A DNA stretch of 64,000 bases from NCBI RefSeq assembly GCF_023109105.1, contig NZ_JALDTZ010000005.1, positions 39,047 through 103,046 on the forward strand, read 5' to 3'. The number at the start of each line of letters is the position of its first letter. Position 1 is the stretch's first letter. Under the pieces are notes generated by a model. It worked only from the letters and a program-made list of their open reading frames with translations. It ran no database searches and was not told the origin of the DNA. The stretch comes from Streptococcus mitis. GTDB taxonomy: Bacteria; Bacillota; Bacilli; Lactobacillales; Streptococcaceae. Shown piece after piece: positions 23,412 to 33,621 of the stretch. Position numbers and translations under genes: made by a program.

Positions 23412-24581
23412 ATGAAGCCAATTGACCGTTTTTCTTATCTAAAGAATAATCGGGTGTCGCAAGATACCTCATCTCTGGTACAGTGCTACCTCCCGATTAT
23501 CGGTCAGGAGGCGCTGAGCCTTTATCTTTATACAATCAGTTTTTGGGACAATGGTAGAAAGGAATACCTCTTTTCAAGCATTCTCAACCATCTCAACTTT
23601 GGGATGGACAGACTGATAAAATCCTTAAAAATCCTATCTGCCTTTAATCTCTTGATCCTCTATCAAAAGGGTGATACTTATCAGCTAGTCCTTCATGCTC
23701 CTCTATCTAGTCAAGATTTCTTGGAGCATCCTGTTTATCGCAGACTTTTGGAGAAGAAGATTGGCGATGCTGCTGTGGAGGATTTGAAAGTTGAGAGTGC
23801 TGATGGTGAAGCAATACCTGTCTCACTCAATCAAGTCTTTCCAGATTTGGCAGAACTAGGCAGTCAAGAAGACCTTGGTCTTAAGAAGAAAGTGGCCAAT
23901 GATTTTGACTTAGACCATTTTCGTCAGCTTATGGCTCGAGATGGACTTCGCTTTGCGGATGAGCAGTCCGATGTCTTAAACCTCTTTGCCATTGCTGAGG
24001 AAAAGAAATGGACTTGGTTTGAAACTTATCAATTGGCCAAGTCAACAGCTGTTTCCCAGGTTATTTCAACCAAACGCATGCGGGAAAAAATTGCTCAAAA
24101 ACCGGTTACCTCTGACTTTAGTCCTAAGGAAGCAACCATTATCAAAGAAGCCAAAAGTAAGACTGCCCTGCAGTTCTTGGCAGAAATCAAACAAACACGC
24201 AAGGGGACCATTACCCAAACAGAAAGAGAACTCTTGCAACAGATGGCTGGCTTGGGCTTGCTGGACGAAGTCATCAATATCATTCTCTTATTGACCTTTA
24301 ATAAGGTAGATTCAGCAAATATCAATGAGAAATATGCCATGAAGGTAGCCAATGACTATGCCTATCAAAAGATTCATTCGGCAGAAGAGGCAGTCTTGCG
24401 CATCCGTGAGCGAGGGCAGAAGAGTCAGGCTCAAAAAAGCAGTAACCCTAGTCCTGCTAAGTCCAATGTACCCAAGTGGAGCAATCCAGATTATAAAAAT
24501 GAAACCAGCGAGGAAACTCGTCTGGAATTAGAACGTAAGAAACAAGAACTATTAGCTCGATTAGAAAAAGGAGGAGATTAG
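23412..24581 (+). CDS. dnaB: Replication initiation/membrane attachment protein DnaB
   Basis: 389 aa, the Firmicute primosome loader (unrelated to the E. coli DnaB helicase). N-terminal DDBH1-type winged domain ('LVQCYLPIIGQEALSLYLYTISFW') and a DDBH2 region after residue 190 ('KTALQFLAEIKQ...LLTFNKVDSANINEKYAMKVANDYAYQKI'), with a charged, low-complexity tail ('QKSSNPSPAKSNVPKWSNPDYKNET'). With DnaI it loads the replicative helicase at oriC and restart sites. Directly adjacent to nrdR and dnaI. Confidence 0.93.
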   Translation: MKPIDRFSYLKNNRVSQDTSSLVQCYLPIIGQEALSLYLYTISFWDNGRKEYLFSSILNHLNFGMDRLIKSLKILSAFNLLILYQKGDTYQLVLHAPLSSQDFLEHPVYRRLLEKKIGDAAVEDLKVESADGEAIPVSLNQVFPDLAELGSQEDLGLKKKVANDFDLDHFRQLMARDGLRFADEQSDVLNLFAIAEEKKWTWFETYQLAKSTAVSQVISTKRMREKIAQKPVTSDFSPKEATIIKEAKSKTALQFLAEIKQTRKGTITQTERELLQQMAGLGLLDEVINIILLLTFNKVDSANINEKYAMKVANDYAYQKIHSAEEAVLRIRERGQKSQAQKSSNPSPAKSNVPKWSNPDYKNETSEETRLELERKKQELLARLEKGGD

Positions 24582-25478
24582 ATGGAAAGTGTCGGAGACG
24601 TACTCAAACGTCAACCTAGCCGTTTTCATTATCAAGATTTGGTCCAGAAAATCATGAAGGACCCTGATGTTGCGGCCTTTATCCAGCAAGAATCCTTGAC
24701 TCCAGAGGAATTAAATCGTAGTATCTCCAAGTTTAATCAATACATCACGGAACGCGATAAGTTTCTCCGTGGTGATACTGACTATATCGCACGTGGCTAC
24801 AAACCGATTCTCGTGATGAATCATGGTTATGCAGACGTAGCTTATGAAGAGACTCCCGAATTAATTGCTGCAGAAAAAGAGGCAGCTATTAAAAATAGGC
24901 TTCGTCTGATTAATCTTCCAGCTAGCCTCAAAAAAGCCAGTCTAGCTCAAGTTGATTTGGACGACCTTGGACGCTTGCCTGTTTTTGAAAAGCTCCTAGC
25001 TTTTGTGGAACAATATCCAACTATCCGAAAAGGTCTTTATTTATATGGGGATTTTGGAGTTGGTAAGAGTTTTATGGCAGCAGCCCTAGCCCATGATTTA
25101 TCTGAAAAACGTGGAGTATCTACAACTCTCCTCCACTATCCGAGCTTTGTCATTGATGTCAAAAATGCTATTGGGGATGGCTCTGTCAAAACCTTGGTAG
25201 ATGAAATCAAGCTGGCAGAAGTTCTGATTTTGGATGATATCGGTGCTGAGCAATCAACACCGTGGGTCCGTGATGAAATCTTGCAGGTGATTCTTCAGTA
25301 TCGCATGCAGGAAGATTTACCGACTTTCTTTACTTCAAACTTCAATTTTGAAGATTTGGAAAAACATTTTGCAAAAGGCAAGAACGGAAATGACGAAACT
25401 TGGGAAGCCAGACGTGTCATGGAACGTATCCGTTACCTTGCTGAAGAAACACAACTAAAAGGAGAAAACCGTCGATGA
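24582..25478 (+). CDS. dnaI: Primosomal protein DnaI (helicase loader)
   Basis: 298 aa. N-terminal helicase-binding domain (1-120) and an AAA+ domain with Walker A GDFGVGKS (156-163), Walker B VLILDDIGAE (about 216-225) and an arginine finger region 'RRVMERIRYL' near the end. It loads the hexameric helicase with DnaB. The stop overlaps the start of the nitroreductase gene by 4 bases (ATGA). Confidence 0.94.
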   Translation: MESVGDVLKRQPSRFHYQDLVQKIMKDPDVAAFIQQESLTPEELNRSISKFNQYITERDKFLRGDTDYIARGYKPILVMNHGYADVAYEETPELIAAEKEAAIKNRLRLINLPASLKKASLAQVDLDDLGRLPVFEKLLAFVEQYPTIRKGLYLYGDFGVGKSFMAAALAHDLSEKRGVSTTLLHYPSFVIDVKNAIGDGSVKTLVDEIKLAEVLILDDIGAEQSTPWVRDEILQVILQYRMQEDLPTFFTSNFNFEDLEKHFAKGKNGNDETWEARRVMERIRYLAEETQLKGENRR

Positions 25479-26188
25479 CAGAAACTACAACATTAATGAA
25501 GTCCCACTCTTCAGTACGTCGCTTTAAGGAACAAGAAATTCCTCAAGCTGACCTAACTGAAATTTTAACTGCCGCACAAATGGCCTCTTCTTGGAAAAAC
25601 TTCCAATCTTATTCTGTGATTGTTGTAAGAAGCCAAGAAAAGAAGGATGCCTTATTTGAGCTAGTTCCTCAGGAAGCGATTCGCCAGTCTGCAGCCTTTC
25701 TCCTCTTTGTCGGTGACCTAAACCGTGCAGAAAAAGGGGCTCGTCTCCATACGGATGTTTTCCAACCTCAAGGGGTGGAAGGACTCCTCATCACTTCAGT
25801 AGATGCTGCGCTTGCTGGGCAAAATGCCTTGCTTGCGGCAGAAAGCCTAGGCTACGGTGGAGTGATTATCGGTTTGGTGCGTTACAAGTCTGTTGAATTA
25901 GCAGAATTGTTTAAGCTTCCTGACTATACCTATCCAGTCTTTGGGATTGCACTAGGTGTTCCAAATCAAAAGCATGATGTAAAACCAAGATTGCCACTAG
26001 AGAATGTTGTCTTTGAGGAAGAATACCAAGAACAGTCAACTGAGGCAATCGAAGCCTATGACCGTGTACAGACTGAATATGCAGGTGCGCGTGCGACTAC
26101 AACTTGGAGTCAACGTTTGGCAGAGCAATTCGGCAATCCAGAACCAAGCTCGACTCGAGAAAATCTTGAGCAGAAGAAGTTATTGTAG
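25475..26188 (+). CDS. NADPH-dependent nitro/flavin reductase
   Basis: 237 aa nitroreductase-fold protein: FMN-binding 'SSVRRFKEQEIP' (9-20), 'SSWKNFQSYSVIVV', 'GVEGLLITSVDAALAGQNALLAAESLGYGGVIIGLVR', and the C-terminal extension of NfsA/FRP-type enzymes. It should reduce FMN, quinones or nitro compounds with NAD(P)H as a dimer. It overlaps dnaI by 4 bases although its function is unrelated, so it is in the same operon, followed by der. Confidence 0.88.
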   Translation: MTETTTLMKSHSSVRRFKEQEIPQADLTEILTAAQMASSWKNFQSYSVIVVRSQEKKDALFELVPQEAIRQSAAFLLFVGDLNRAEKGARLHTDVFQPQGVEGLLITSVDAALAGQNALLAAESLGYGGVIIGLVRYKSVELAELFKLPDYTYPVFGIALGVPNQKHDVKPRLPLENVVFEEEYQEQSTEAIEAYDRVQTEYAGARATTTWSQRLAEQFGNPEPSSTRENLEQKKLL

Positions 26189-26201
26189 AAAGTGAGAAAA
26201 C

Positions 26202-27512
26202 ATGGCCTTACCAACTGTTGCCATTGTGGGACGTCCCAATGTTGGGAAATCAACCCTATTTAACCGTATCGCGGGAGAACGCATCTCAATCGTAGAAGAT
26301 GTTGAAGGTGTAACGCGAGATCGTATCTATGCCACGGGTGAGTGGCTTAACCGTTCTTTTAGTATGATTGATACTGGGGGTATCGATGATGTCGATGCGC
26401 CTTTCATGGAACAAATCAAGCACCAGGCAGAAATTGCCATGGAAGAAGCAGATGTTATCGTCTTTGTCGTGTCTGGAAAAGAGGGAATTACAGATGCGGA
26501 CGAATACGTTGCCCGTAAACTCTATAAAACTCATAAACCAGTCATCCTAGCCGTTAACAAGGTTGACAACCCTGAGATGCGAAATGATATCTATGATTTC
26601 TATGCTCTAGGTTTGGGCGAACCACTACCGATTTCATCTGTTCATGGTATCGGGACAGGGGATGTGCTGGATGCTATTGTGGAAAATCTCCCGCATGAAG
26701 TCGAAGAAGAAAATCCAGATGTCATTAAATTCAGCTTGATTGGTCGTCCAAATGTCGGAAAATCTAGCTTGATCAATGCCATTTTGGGAGAAGACCGTGT
26801 CATTGCTAGCCCTGTCGCTGGTACTACTCGTGACGCCATTGACACTCATTTTACAGATGCTGACGGCCAAGAGTTTACCATGATTGATACTGCTGGTATG
26901 CGTAAGTCAGGTAAAGTCTATGAAAATACTGAGAAATACTCTGTTATGCGTGCCATGCGTGCTATTGACCGTTCAGATGTAGTCTTGCTGGTGCTCAATG
27001 CTGAGGAAGGTATTCGTGAGTATGACAAGCGTATCGCAGGTTTTGCCCACGAAGCTGGTAAAGGGATGATTATCGTGGTCAATAAGTGGGATACTCTTGA
27101 AAAAGACAACCACACCATGAAAAACTGGGAAGAAGATATCCGTGAGCAGTTCCAATACCTGCCTTACGCACCGATTATCTTTGTTTCAGCTTTGACCAAG
27201 CAACGTCTCCACAAACTTCCTGAGATGATCAAGCAAATCAGCGAAAGTCAAAATACACGTATACCATCAGCTGTCTTGAACGATGTCATTATGGATGCTA
27301 TTGCCATCAACCCAACACCGACAGACAAAGGAAAACGTCTCAAGATTTTCTATGCGACCCAAGTGGCAACCAAACCACCAACCTTTGTGATTTTTGTCAA
27401 CGAAGAAGAACTCATGCACTTTTCTTACCTGCGTTTCTTGGAAAATCAAATCCGTAAGGCCTTTGTTTTTGAAGGGACTCCAATCCATCTCATCGCAAGA
27501 AAACGAAAATAA
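26202..27512 (+). CDS. der: Ribosome biogenesis GTPase Der (EngA)
   Basis: 436 aa with two tandem GTPase domains: first P-loop GRPNVGKS at 10-17, G4 NKVD, second P-loop GRPNVGKS at 181-188, G4 NKWD, and a C-terminal KH-like domain ('[34 protein letters not shown]'). Essential 50S assembly factor. AAAGTGAGAAAAC lies upstream of the ATG; last gene of the nrdR-dnaB-dnaI cluster, ending at a clear terminator. Confidence 0.96.
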   Translation: MALPTVAIVGRPNVGKSTLFNRIAGERISIVEDVEGVTRDRIYATGEWLNRSFSMIDTGGIDDVDAPFMEQIKHQAEIAMEEADVIVFVVSGKEGITDADEYVARKLYKTHKPVILAVNKVDNPEMRNDIYDFYALGLGEPLPISSVHGIGTGDVLDAIVENLPHEVEEENPDVIKFSLIGRPNVGKSSLINAILGEDRVIASPVAGTTRDAIDTHFTDADGQEFTMIDTAGMRKSGKVYENTEKYSVMRAMRAIDRSDVVLLVLNAEEGIREYDKRIAGFAHEAGKGMIIVVNKWDTLEKDNHTMKNWEEDIREQFQYLPYAPIIFVSALTKQRLHKLPEMIKQISESQNTRIPSAVLNDVIMDAIAINPTPTDKGKRLKIFYATQVATKPPTFVIFVNEEELMHFSYLRFLENQIRKAFVFEGTPIHLIARKRK

Positions 27513-27520
27513 AAATGTAG

Positions 27521-27549
27521 AATCTGGAATGACATTTCCAGATTTTTTT
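27521..27549 (+). terminator. Terminator of der
   Basis: AATCTGGAA/TTCCAGATT stem (27521-27543) followed by T7. Confidence 0.85.
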
Positions 27550-27551
27550 GG

Positions 27552-27993
27552 TAGAACGAAACTAAAGAAAACAATTTTAAAGAGGAGGTGTCGATGATGA
27601 AACATTTGTTTAAATTCTTACTTTTAGCACCTTTCTTTTATTTTTATGACTGGATTGAAAATGCCAATAAAGATAGTAAATTTTTCCCAATTTTTTATTA
27701 TTTTTACTGGTTTTATATCCCCCTCTATGCTCTTTTTAGCCTTGCTTGGACAGTTGTTTCAGTTCTGTTTTTCAATATCGTCTTGAGAAATCTGACAGAT
27801 ATCAAGTTATGGGGCATTTGGTTTCTTTTTATTCTGCTAGCTATTGGTATGAATAGGTTAACTTATTCCTGTTTCAAGAAAATGTTTAGACTAAGAAAGG
27901 AGTTAGGAAAGTCTAAAAGTGGAAGGCATTGATTTATATTGGTAATAACATTTAATAGAACGAAACTAAAGAAAACAATTTCAAAGAGGAGGT
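27552..27993. repeat. Tandem duplication with 37-base leader repeat
   Basis: The sequence TAGAACGAAACTAAAGAAAA... through AAAGAGGAGGTG occurs at 27552-27589 and again at 27956-27993 with one or two changes, each time directly before one of two paralogous membrane-protein genes. The unit (leader plus gene) was duplicated as a block of about 404 bp. Confidence 0.75.
27597..27932 (+). CDS. Small membrane protein, duplicate 1
   Basis: 111 aa from the second of two adjacent ATGs, 8 bases after AGGAGG. Three aromatic-rich hydrophobic segments ('FFPIFYYFYWFYIPLYALFSLAWTV' is the core) and a basic C-terminus 'MFRLRKELGKSKSGRH'. About 55-60% identical to the product of the next gene by eye. I do not recognise a family; function unknown. 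Confidence 0.65.
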   Translation: MKHLFKFLLLAPFFYFYDWIENANKDSKFFPIFYYFYWFYIPLYALFSLAWTVVSVLFFNIVLRNLTDIKLWGIWFLFILLAIGMNRLTYSCFKKMFRLRKELGKSKSGRH

Positions 27994-28000
27994 GGCGCTG

Positions 28001-28345
28001 ATGAAACTGTCCTTTAATTGGTTTAATTTGATACCCTTATTTCCTTGTTTTTATTTTTTCTATTGGATAGATAATGCTGACAGAAACAGTAAAATTTTCC
28101 CCATCTTCTACTATTTTTACTGGATTTATATTTCCCTTTTAGCTTTTTTTAGTATGAATATGACAATTTTTTCATTCTTATTTTTCCCTCTTGTTCTGAA
28201 CTATGTATCAGATGCTAGTGTTTGGGGTGTTTGGTTGCTTTTGATAGTCATATCTCTAGGCAGTGACTGGTTAGACTATATCTTTTTCAAGAAAATGTTT
28301 CGTTTGAGACGAGAACTAGGGAAGTCCAAAGGTGGAAGGCATTGA
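28001..28345 (+). CDS. Small membrane protein, duplicate 2
   Basis: 114 aa, paralogue of the preceding gene, with the same 'FPIFYYFYWIYISL' core and the nearly identical basic tail 'MFRLRRELGKSKGGRH'. The start at 28001 aligns with duplicate 1. The conserved leader and tail with a diverged middle suggest that the duplicate is maintained rather than decaying. A BOX element begins 3 bases after the stop. Confidence 0.65.
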   Translation: MKLSFNWFNLIPLFPCFYFFYWIDNADRNSKIFPIFYYFYWIYISLLAFFSMNMTIFSFLFFPLVLNYVSDASVWGVWLLLIVISLGSDWLDYIFFKKMFRLRRELGKSKGGRH

Positions 28346-28347
28346 TT

Positions 28348-28455
28348 TATACTCAATGAAAATCAAAGAGCAAACTAGGAAACTAGCCGCAGGCTGTACT
28401 TGAGTACGGCAAGGCGACGTTGACGTGGTTTGAATTTGATTTTCGAAGAGTATTA
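28348..28455 (-). repeat. BOX element lacking boxB (A-C), reverse orientation
   Basis: boxC (ATACTCAATGAAAATCAAAG...CCGCAGG) is followed almost directly by boxA reversed (CGGCAAGGCGACGTTGACG...TTTTCGAAGAGTATTA), with only about 12 bases (TGTACTTGAGTA) between and no boxB. A minimal BOX between two membrane-protein genes. Confidence 0.9.
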
Positions 28456-28484
28456 TATCGTTTTTTATTTGTAGGAGGTGGCTT

Positions 28485-28772
28485 ATGGAACATCTAAAAT
28501 CATTTATTACACGCTATTCTAAAGTCTATATTGGTTTAGTCCTGCTTATCTGGCTTGCTTTCTTCTTTGTTCCTTGGGATAAAGAAGTTCTGGGAATATC
28601 TATCAATCTCTTTAGTATGCAGAAAATCTTGCTAGTTTTTGGCATTCTGTCCATTTTGATGGCCTTGCTGTCCAAGAAAGTCAGTCTCTTTGTTTTTGGA
28701 CTCATCTGCTGTCTTTCTCTTTGGATTAACCTATTTATCCTGTTTGCTATTTTGCCGATTTTTGGCAATTAA
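28485..28772 (+). CDS. Small membrane protein
   Basis: 95 aa with three hydrophobic helices (about 14-32, 45-62, 66-90) and a short basic N-terminus. The ribosome site TAGGAGGTGGC resembles the leaders of the two genes upstream, but the protein is not similar to them. Unrecognised. Terminator at 28788-28816. Confidence 0.6.
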   Translation: MEHLKSFITRYSKVYIGLVLLIWLAFFFVPWDKEVLGISINLFSMQKILLVFGILSILMALLSKKVSLFVFGLICCLSLWINLFILFAILPIFGN

Positions 28773-28787
28773 AGTATCATAAAAGTC

Positions 28788-28816
28788 AGAGAGGTTAGCT
28801 TGGAAACTAGCCTCTT
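28788..28816 (+). terminator. Terminator
   Basis: GAGGTTAG/CTAGCCTC stem (one G-U) followed by TTTTT. Confidence 0.65.
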
Positions 28817-28843
28817 TTTCCTTTTCAAAATGGGGATTCTTCC

Positions 28844-28872
28844 TTGAAAATAATCAGTAATTGTGCTAAAAT
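28844..28872 (+). promoter_or_regulatory. secA promoter
   Basis: TTGAAA (28844-28849), 17-base spacer ending TGC, TAAAAT (28867-28872). Confidence 0.7.
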
Positions 28873-28917
28873 TAAAAGAACATTCTAAAATATTCGGAAT
28901 TTAAAGTAAGGAAAAAC

Positions 28918-31431
28918 ATGGCTAATATTTTAAAAACAATTATCGAAAATGATAAAGGAGAAATCCGTCGTCTGGAAAAGATGGCCGACAAGGTTTTCAA
29001 ATACGAAGATCAAATGGCTGCTTTGACTGATGACCAACTAAAAGCAAAAACAGTTGAATTTAAAGAACGTTATCAAAATGGAGAATCACTGGATTCATTG
29101 CTTTATGAAGCATTTGCGGTTGTTCGTGAGGGTGCCAAACGTGTCCTAGGACTCTTCCCATATAAGGTTCAGGTCATGGGGGGAATCGTTCTTCACCATG
29201 GTGACGTGCCAGAAATGCGTACAGGGGAAGGTAAAACCTTGACTGCGACTATGCCAGTATACCTCAATGCCCTCTCAGGTAAAGGGGTTCACGTAGTTAC
29301 GGTTAACGAATACCTATCAGAACGTGACGCGACTGAGATGGGAGAATTGTACTCATGGCTTGGTTTGTCAGTAGGGATTAACTTGGCTGCCAAATCTCCG
29401 ATGGAGAAAAAAGAAGCCTATGAGTGTGATATTACCTACTCAACCAACTCAGAAATCGGATTTGACTACCTTCGTGATAACATGGTTGTTCGCGCTGAAA
29501 ACATGGTACAACGTCCGCTTAACTATGCCTTGGTCGATGAGGTTGACTCAATCTTGATTGACGAGGCCCGTACACCTTTGATCGTATCAGGTGCTAACGC
29601 AGTTGAAACTAGTCAGTTGTATCACATGGCAGACCACTATGTAAAATCTTTGGACAAAGACGACTACATCATCGATGTGCAGTCTAAGACTATTGGTTTG
29701 TCTGATTCAGGGATTGACAAGGCTGAAAGCTACTTCAAACTTGAAAACCTCTATGATATCGAAAACGTAGCTCTGACTCACTTTATTGATAACGCCCTTC
29801 GTGCCAACTATATCATGCTTCTCGATATTGACTATGTGGTGAGCGAAGAGCAAGAAATCTTGATTGTCGACCAATTTACAGGTCGTACCATGGAAGGTCG
29901 TCGTTATTCTGATGGCTTGCACCAAGCCATTGAAGCCAAAGAAGGTGTGCCAATTCAGGATGAGACCAAGACATCTGCCTCAATCACCTACCAAAACCTT
30001 TTCCGTATGTACAAAAAATTGTCTGGTATGACGGGTACAGGTAAGACTGAGGAAGAGGAATTCCGTGAAATTTACAACATTCGTGTTATTCCAATTCCTA
30101 CTAACCGTCCAATCCAACGTATCGACCATTCAGATCTTCTATATGCTAGCCTCGACGCAAAATTCAAGGCTGTCGTTGAAGATGTTAAGGCCCGTTACCA
30201 AAAAGGTCAGCCTGTCTTGGTAGGTACTGTTGCCGTTGAAACCAGTGATTTTCTATCTAAGAAATTGGTTGAAGCAGGCGTACCTCACGAAGTATTGAAT
30301 GCCAAAAACCACTATAGAGAAGCTCAAATCATCATGAATGCTGGTCAACGTGGTGCGATTACTATTGCAACCAACATGGCTGGTCGTGGTACCGATATTA
30401 AGCTTGGTGAAGGTGTTCGTGAACTTGGTGGACTTTGCGTCATCGGTACAGAACGTCACGAGAGCCGTCGTATTGATAACCAGCTTCGTGGACGTTCAGG
30501 TCGTCAAGGGGATCCAGGGGAATCACAATTCTACTTATCACTCGAAGACGATTTGATGAAACGTTTCGGTTCAGAACGCTTGAAGGGAATCTTTGAACGC
30601 TTGAACATGTCTGAAGAGGCGATTGAGTCTCGTATGTTGACACGTCAGGTTGAAGCGGCGCAAAAACGTGTCGAAGGAAATAACTACGATACCCGTAAAC
30701 AAGTCCTTCAATACGATGATGTCATGCGTGAACAACGTGAGATTATCTACGCTCAACGTTACGATGTTATCACTGCAGACCGTGACTTGGCACCTGAAAT
30801 TCAGTCAATGATCAAACGCACGATTGGTCGTGTCGTTGATGGTCATGCGCGTGCCAAACAAGATGAAAAACTAGAGGCAATTTTGAACTTTGCTAAGTAC
30901 AACTTGCTTCCAGAAGATTCTATTACGTTGGAAGACTTGTCAGGCTTGTCTGATAAGGCAATCAAGGAAGAACTCTTCCAACGTGCCTTGAAGGTTTACG
31001 ATAGTCAGGTTTCAAAACTTCGTGATGAAGAAGCAGTGAAAGAATTCCAAAAAGTCTTGATTCTACGAGTGGTAGATAACAAGTGGACAGATCATATCGA
31101 CGCCCTCGATCAATTGCGTAACGCGGTTGGACTTCGTGGCTATGCTCAGAACAACCCTGTTGTTGAGTATCAGGCAGAAGGTTTCCGTATGTTTAATGAC
31201 ATGATTGGTTCGATTGAGTTTGATGTGACACGCTTGATGATGAAAGCACAAATTCATGAACAAGAAAGACCACAAGCAGAACACCATATCAGTACAACAG
31301 CGACTCGCAATATCGCTGCCCACCAAGCAAATATGCCAGAAGATTTGGATTTGAGCCAGATTGGACGGAATGAACTTTGCCCATGTGGTTCTGGTAAGAA
31401 GTTTAAAAACTGTCACGGTAAAAGACAATAA
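28918..31431 (+). CDS. secA: Preprotein translocase ATPase SecA
   Basis: 837 aa, the size of housekeeping SecA1. Walker A in 'MRTGEGKT' (100-107), DEAD-type Walker B '[13 protein letters not shown]' (about 204-216), second helicase domain 'GTAVETSDF...[12 protein letters not shown]...[13 protein letters not shown]', helical scaffold, and the C-terminal zinc motif [14 protein letters not shown]. It drives post-translational export through SecYEG. The complete SEC-C zinc domain distinguishes it from the accessory SecA2, which lacks it. Own promoter, 45-base leader. Confidence 0.97.
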   Translation: MANILKTIIENDKGEIRRLEKMADKVFKYEDQMAALTDDQLKAKTVEFKERYQNGESLDSLLYEAFAVVREGAKRVLGLFPYKVQVMGGIVLHHGDVPEMRTGEGKTLTATMPVYLNALSGKGVHVVTVNEYLSERDATEMGELYSWLGLSVGINLAAKSPMEKKEAYECDITYSTNSEIGFDYLRDNMVVRAENMVQRPLNYALVDEVDSILIDEARTPLIVSGANAVETSQLYHMADHYVKSLDKDDYIIDVQSKTIGLSDSGIDKAESYFKLENLYDIENVALTHFIDNALRANYIMLLDIDYVVSEEQEILIVDQFTGRTMEGRRYSDGLHQAIEAKEGVPIQDETKTSASITYQNLFRMYKKLSGMTGTGKTEEEEFREIYNIRVIPIPTNRPIQRIDHSDLLYASLDAKFKAVVEDVKARYQKGQPVLVGTVAVETSDFLSKKLVEAGVPHEVLNAKNHYREAQIIMNAGQRGAITIATNMAGRGTDIKLGEGVRELGGLCVIGTERHESRRIDNQLRGRSGRQGDPGESQFYLSLEDDLMKRFGSERLKGIFERLNMSEEAIESRMLTRQVEAAQKRVEGNNYDTRKQVLQYDDVMREQREIIYAQRYDVITADRDLAPEIQSMIKRTIGRVVDGHARAKQDEKLEAILNFAKYNLLPEDSITLEDLSGLSDKAIKEELFQRALKVYDSQVSKLRDEEAVKEFQKVLILRVVDNKWTDHIDALDQLRNAVGLRGYAQNNPVVEYQAEGFRMFNDMIGSIEFDVTRLMMKAQIHEQERPQAEHHISTTATRNIAAHQANMPEDLDLSQIGRNELCPCGSGKKFKNCHGKRQ

Positions 31432-31511
31432 AATGAGATAGTTTAGAGGCGGATACCTTGTGAAAAGTAAATTTTTACTTGGTATCCGTTTGCTTTATAA
31501 GGAGATGAGTT

Positions 31512-32543
31512 ATGGTATTTACAGCAAAAAGTCCTAAAATTAATATTGAAGAAGTTCGTGCCTTATCAAAATTAGAAGGCCAAGCTTTGGAGAGAAAATC
31601 ACAGCGCGATCAAGAGCTAGAAGCCATTATACGTGGAGAAGACCAACGAATTCTCTTGGTAATCGGGCCATGCTCATCTGACAACGAAGAAGCTGTCCTT
31701 GAATACGCTAAGCGTTTGGCAATCCTACAAGAAGAAGTAGCAGACCGTATCTTTATGGTTATGCGTGTTTACACAGCCAAACCCCGTACCAACGGAGATG
31801 GCTATAAGGGATTGATTCACCAGCCTAACACAGCAGAAGCGCCTAGTCTCATCAACGGAATTAAAGCCGTGCGCCATCTTCACTATCGTGTCATCACGGA
31901 AACAGGTATGACGACAGCTGATGAAATGCTTTATCCTGAAAATCTTCCGCTTGTGGATGATCTGATTTCTTACATGGCGGTTGGTGCTCGTTCAGTTGAA
32001 GACCAGCAACACCGCTTTGTTGCAAGTGGGGCAGATTTCGCGACTGGTTTTAAAAATCCAACCTCTGGAAATCTCAATGTCATGTTTAATGGGATTTATG
32101 CTGCTCAAAACAAGCAAAGTTTCCTTTTCCTAGGAAAAGAAGTGGAAACAACTGGGAACCCGCTTTCGCACGCCATTCTTCGTGGAGCAATCAATGAGTA
32201 TGGTAAGAATATTCCCAACTACTACTATGATAATTTGATGGATACCATTGCCCAGTATGAGAAAATGGGCTTGGAAAATCCTTTTATCATTGTGGATACC
32301 AATCATGACAATTCTGGTAAGCAATACATGGATCAGATTCGAATTGTCCGCCAGACCTTGATTAACCGTGATTGGAATGAAAAGATCAAGCAGTATGTTC
32401 GTGGCTTTATGATTGAGTCTTATCTAGAAGATGGCCGTCAAAACGAACCAGAAGTATTTGGCAAGTCTATCACAGACCCTTGCCTAGGCTGGGAAAATAC
32501 GGAAGCCCTTGTCAGAGAAATCTACCAAACGCTAGGAGAATAG
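31512..32543 (+). CDS. aroF: DAHP synthase (class I), copy 1
   Basis: 343 aa 3-deoxy-D-arabino-heptulosonate-7-phosphate synthase, first step of the shikimate pathway (PEP + erythrose-4-P). Family motifs: 'VIGPCSSDNEEAVLEYA', 'MRVYTAKPRTNGDGYKGL' (phosphate/PEP arginines and lysine), 'AVGARSVEDQQHRFVASG', 'DTNHDNSGKQ' (metal histidine). Ribosome site AAGGAGATGAG. Only one base separates its stop from the ATG of copy 2. Confidence 0.95.
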   Translation: MVFTAKSPKINIEEVRALSKLEGQALERKSQRDQELEAIIRGEDQRILLVIGPCSSDNEEAVLEYAKRLAILQEEVADRIFMVMRVYTAKPRTNGDGYKGLIHQPNTAEAPSLINGIKAVRHLHYRVITETGMTTADEMLYPENLPLVDDLISYMAVGARSVEDQQHRFVASGADFATGFKNPTSGNLNVMFNGIYAAQNKQSFLFLGKEVETTGNPLSHAILRGAINEYGKNIPNYYYDNLMDTIAQYEKMGLENPFIIVDTNHDNSGKQYMDQIRIVRQTLINRDWNEKIKQYVRGFMIESYLEDGRQNEPEVFGKSITDPCLGWENTEALVREIYQTLGE

Positions 32544-32544
32544 T

Positions 32545-33576
32545 ATGGCATTTATTGAAAAAGGTCAAGAAATCGATATTGAAGCAATCAAGGCAGAAAC
32601 TCAATTGTCTGCGGAAGCCTTGCGACTAAAAGAGCGCCGTGATAGAGAATTGTCAGACATCATTTCAGGAGAAGATGACCGTATCCTTTTGGTGATTGGT
32701 CCTTGCTCTTCTGATAATGAAGAGGCTGTCTTGGAATATGCTCGCCGTTTATCAGCCTTGCAGAAGAAGGTGGCGGACAAGATTTTCATGGTTATGCGTG
32801 TTTATACAGCTAAACCTCGCACTAATGGAGACGGTTATAAAGGTTTGGTTCACCAGCCAGATACTTCGAAGGCTCCAAGCTTGATTAACGGCTTACAGGC
32901 TGTGCGCCAGTTGCACTACCGCGTGATTACAGAGACTGGTTTGACAACGGCAGATGAGATGCTTTATCCGTCAAATCTGGTCTTGGTAGATGATTTGGTC
33001 AGTTACCATGCTGTTGGGGCTCGTTCTGTGGAAGACCAAGAGCACCGCTTTGTGGCCTCAGGGATTGATGCGCCAGTCGGGATGAAAAATCCAACCTCTG
33101 GAAATTTGGGTGTCATGTTTAATGGTATCTATGCCGCTCAGAACAAACAGACCTTCCTCTTCCACGGCCAAGAAGTTGAGACTTCAGGAAATCCCTTGGC
33201 CCACGTCATCCTTCGTGGCGCAGTTAATGAATATGGGAAAAATGAGCCTAACTTTTATTATGAAACTCTGCTAACTGCCATTGAACGCTATGAAGCTATG
33301 GGGCTTGAAAATCCCTTTATCCTCATTGACACCAACCATGATAACTCAGGCAAGCAATATATGGAACAGATTCGAATTGTTCGTCAGACATTGCAGAATC
33401 GTGATTGGAATGAGAAAATCAAAAAAATAGTTCGAGGCTTTATGATTGAATCTTACCTAGCAGATGGTCGTCAAAACCAACCAGAAGTCTTTGGTTGCTC
33501 TATTACCGATCCTTGTCTAGGTTGGGAAAATACAGAGGCCTTGGTAGAAGAAATCTATGCTACCTTGACAAAATAA
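32545..33576 (+). CDS. aroG: DAHP synthase (class I), copy 2
   Basis: 343 aa, the same length as copy 1 and about 75% identical to it, with the same PEP, E4P and metal motifs. Tandem pairs of this kind are standard in the pneumococcal group; feedback by different aromatic amino acids is the usual explanation, but the allosteric type cannot be read here. Followed by a hairpin (33587-33614) and acpS. Confidence 0.94.
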   Translation: MAFIEKGQEIDIEAIKAETQLSAEALRLKERRDRELSDIISGEDDRILLVIGPCSSDNEEAVLEYARRLSALQKKVADKIFMVMRVYTAKPRTNGDGYKGLVHQPDTSKAPSLINGLQAVRQLHYRVITETGLTTADEMLYPSNLVLVDDLVSYHAVGARSVEDQEHRFVASGIDAPVGMKNPTSGNLGVMFNGIYAAQNKQTFLFHGQEVETSGNPLAHVILRGAVNEYGKNEPNFYYETLLTAIERYEAMGLENPFILIDTNHDNSGKQYMEQIRIVRQTLQNRDWNEKIKKIVRGFMIESYLADGRQNQPEVFGCSITDPCLGWENTEALVEEIYATLTK

Positions 33577-33586
33577 GTGAAAAGGA

Positions 33587-33614
33587 TGGAGTTGGGGGAA
33601 TCTCAACTCCTTTT
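33587..33614 (+). terminator. Hairpin between aroG and acpS
   Basis: GGAGTTG/CAACTCC stem with a 9-base loop and a TTTT run, ending only a few bases before the acpS start. Probably partial termination within the aroFG-acpS-alr-recG gene string. Confidence 0.55.
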
Positions 33615-33621
33615 GATGAGA

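Noticed and set aside
31512..33576. Tandem DAHP synthase genes as an unusual duplication
   Set aside because: The pair is a standard feature of pneumococcus-group genomes.
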